In this document: one piece after another, positions 63,819-64,000 of the stretch
How positions within the stretch are numbered: position 1 is the stretch's first letter
Layout of the letters: every line of letters starts with the position of its first letter
Source of the DNA: Luteimicrobium sp049844995
GTDB taxonomy: Bacteria > Actinomycetota > Actinomycetes > Actinomycetales > Cellulomonadaceae
DNA: 64,000 nucleotides
Direction: 5' to 3'
NCBI RefSeq assembly: GCF_049844995.1
Contig: NZ_JBNCMC010000002.1
Span: forward strand, 372,001 to 436,000
Notes under the pieces: model-generated
Database searches by the model: none
What the model was told of the DNA's origin: nothing
Seen by the model: only the letters and a program-made list of their open reading frames with translations
Made by a program: the position numbers and the translations under genes

Positions 63819-64000
63819 GCCGTGATCTCGCTACGGTCGCCCGACCACTCCGTGTGGAACGTCCCCTCGCGGTCGACGCGGCGGTACGTGTGCGCACCGA
63901 AGAAGTCGCGCTGCGCCTGGATCAGCGCCGCGGGCAGCCGCTCGGCGCGGACGCCGTCGTAGTACGCCAGCGACGACGCGAACGCGGGCGTCGGGACGCC
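63815..64000 (-). CDS. gnd: 6-phosphogluconate dehydrogenase, C-terminal end (partial)
   Basis: The last 61 residues, cut by the window edge. GVPTPAFASSLAYYDGVRAE, then LPAALIQAQRDFFGAHTY and FHTEW, is the C-terminal signature of 6-phosphogluconate dehydrogenase, including the region that reaches into the neighbouring subunit. It oxidises 6-phosphogluconate to ribulose 5-phosphate. Its stop overlaps the ligase start. Confidence 0.95.
   Translation of the reverse strand, partial: GVPTPAFASSLAYYDGVRAERLPAALIQAQRDFFGAHTYRRVDREGTFHTEWSGDRSEITA

Overview
The window is very GC-rich chromosomal DNA from an actinomycete. Actinobacterial traits are frequent GTG starts, many 1-8 nt gene overlaps, TANNNT boxes six or seven bases before start codons (leaderless transcripts), a LexA box of the TCGAAC-N4-GTTCGA type, Rel, PimA/PgsA and YebC. 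Secreted pectin- and arabinan-degrading enzymes, plus a possible D-aspartate ligase/racemase pair, suggest a plant-polymer-degrading Micrococcales (Promicromonosporaceae/Cellulomonadaceae-like). That placement is inference.

Layout. 1-3 kb: end of an MMPL-type transporter, a truncated globin and aspS. 3.1-7.8 kb: a type VII secretion (T7SS) effector operon with a WXG100-like partner, a Hint-containing polymorphic toxin with a probable BECR-fold RNase tip, a putative immunity gene overlapping the toxin end, two or three further small genes and an SseB-like gene; base composition drops around the toxin tip and the small genes. 7.8-14.3 kb: an F420/FMN split-barrel protein, hypotheticals, a LexA-controlled radical SAM protein, hisS, a DUF349 protein and an AbiEi-like protein. 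14.2-32.6 kb: a conserved block on the minus strand (rel, apt, secF, secD, yajC, ruvB, ruvA, ruvC, yebC, pdxT, NUDIX, pdxS, LemA-like, pimA, acyltransferase, pgsA, HIT, thrS). It keeps much of the order of Mycobacterium tuberculosis Rv2614c-Rv2583c, and hisS, the radical SAM gene and aspS continue it.

32.7-40.7 kb: a small antitoxin-like protein, then three secreted pectin-related enzymes in one plus-strand cassette with candidate operators in front. The second and third enzymes share a C-terminal domain of about 70 residues. 40.7-48 kb: small genes, a hemerythrin, tRNA-Val(CAC), pabC/pabB, a tRNA-Gly/Cys/Val(GAC) cluster, hrpB and a short TatA. 48.2-50.7 kb: a GH127 beta-L-arabinofuranosidase with a twin-arginine signal, directly upstream of tatA. 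51-59.3 kb: glgX-treY-treZ (glycogen to trehalose) and a PPK2. 59.3-64 kb: zapE, an atypical SDR, a USP-like protein, an aspartate racemase, an ATP-grasp ligase and the end of gnd.

The three most notable systems are the T7SS toxin operon with its cluster of small genes, the pectinolytic cassette with a beta-helix enzyme of unassigned family and a shared C-terminal module, and the gnd-coupled ligase/racemase pair that may build a D-Asp peptidoglycan bridge.
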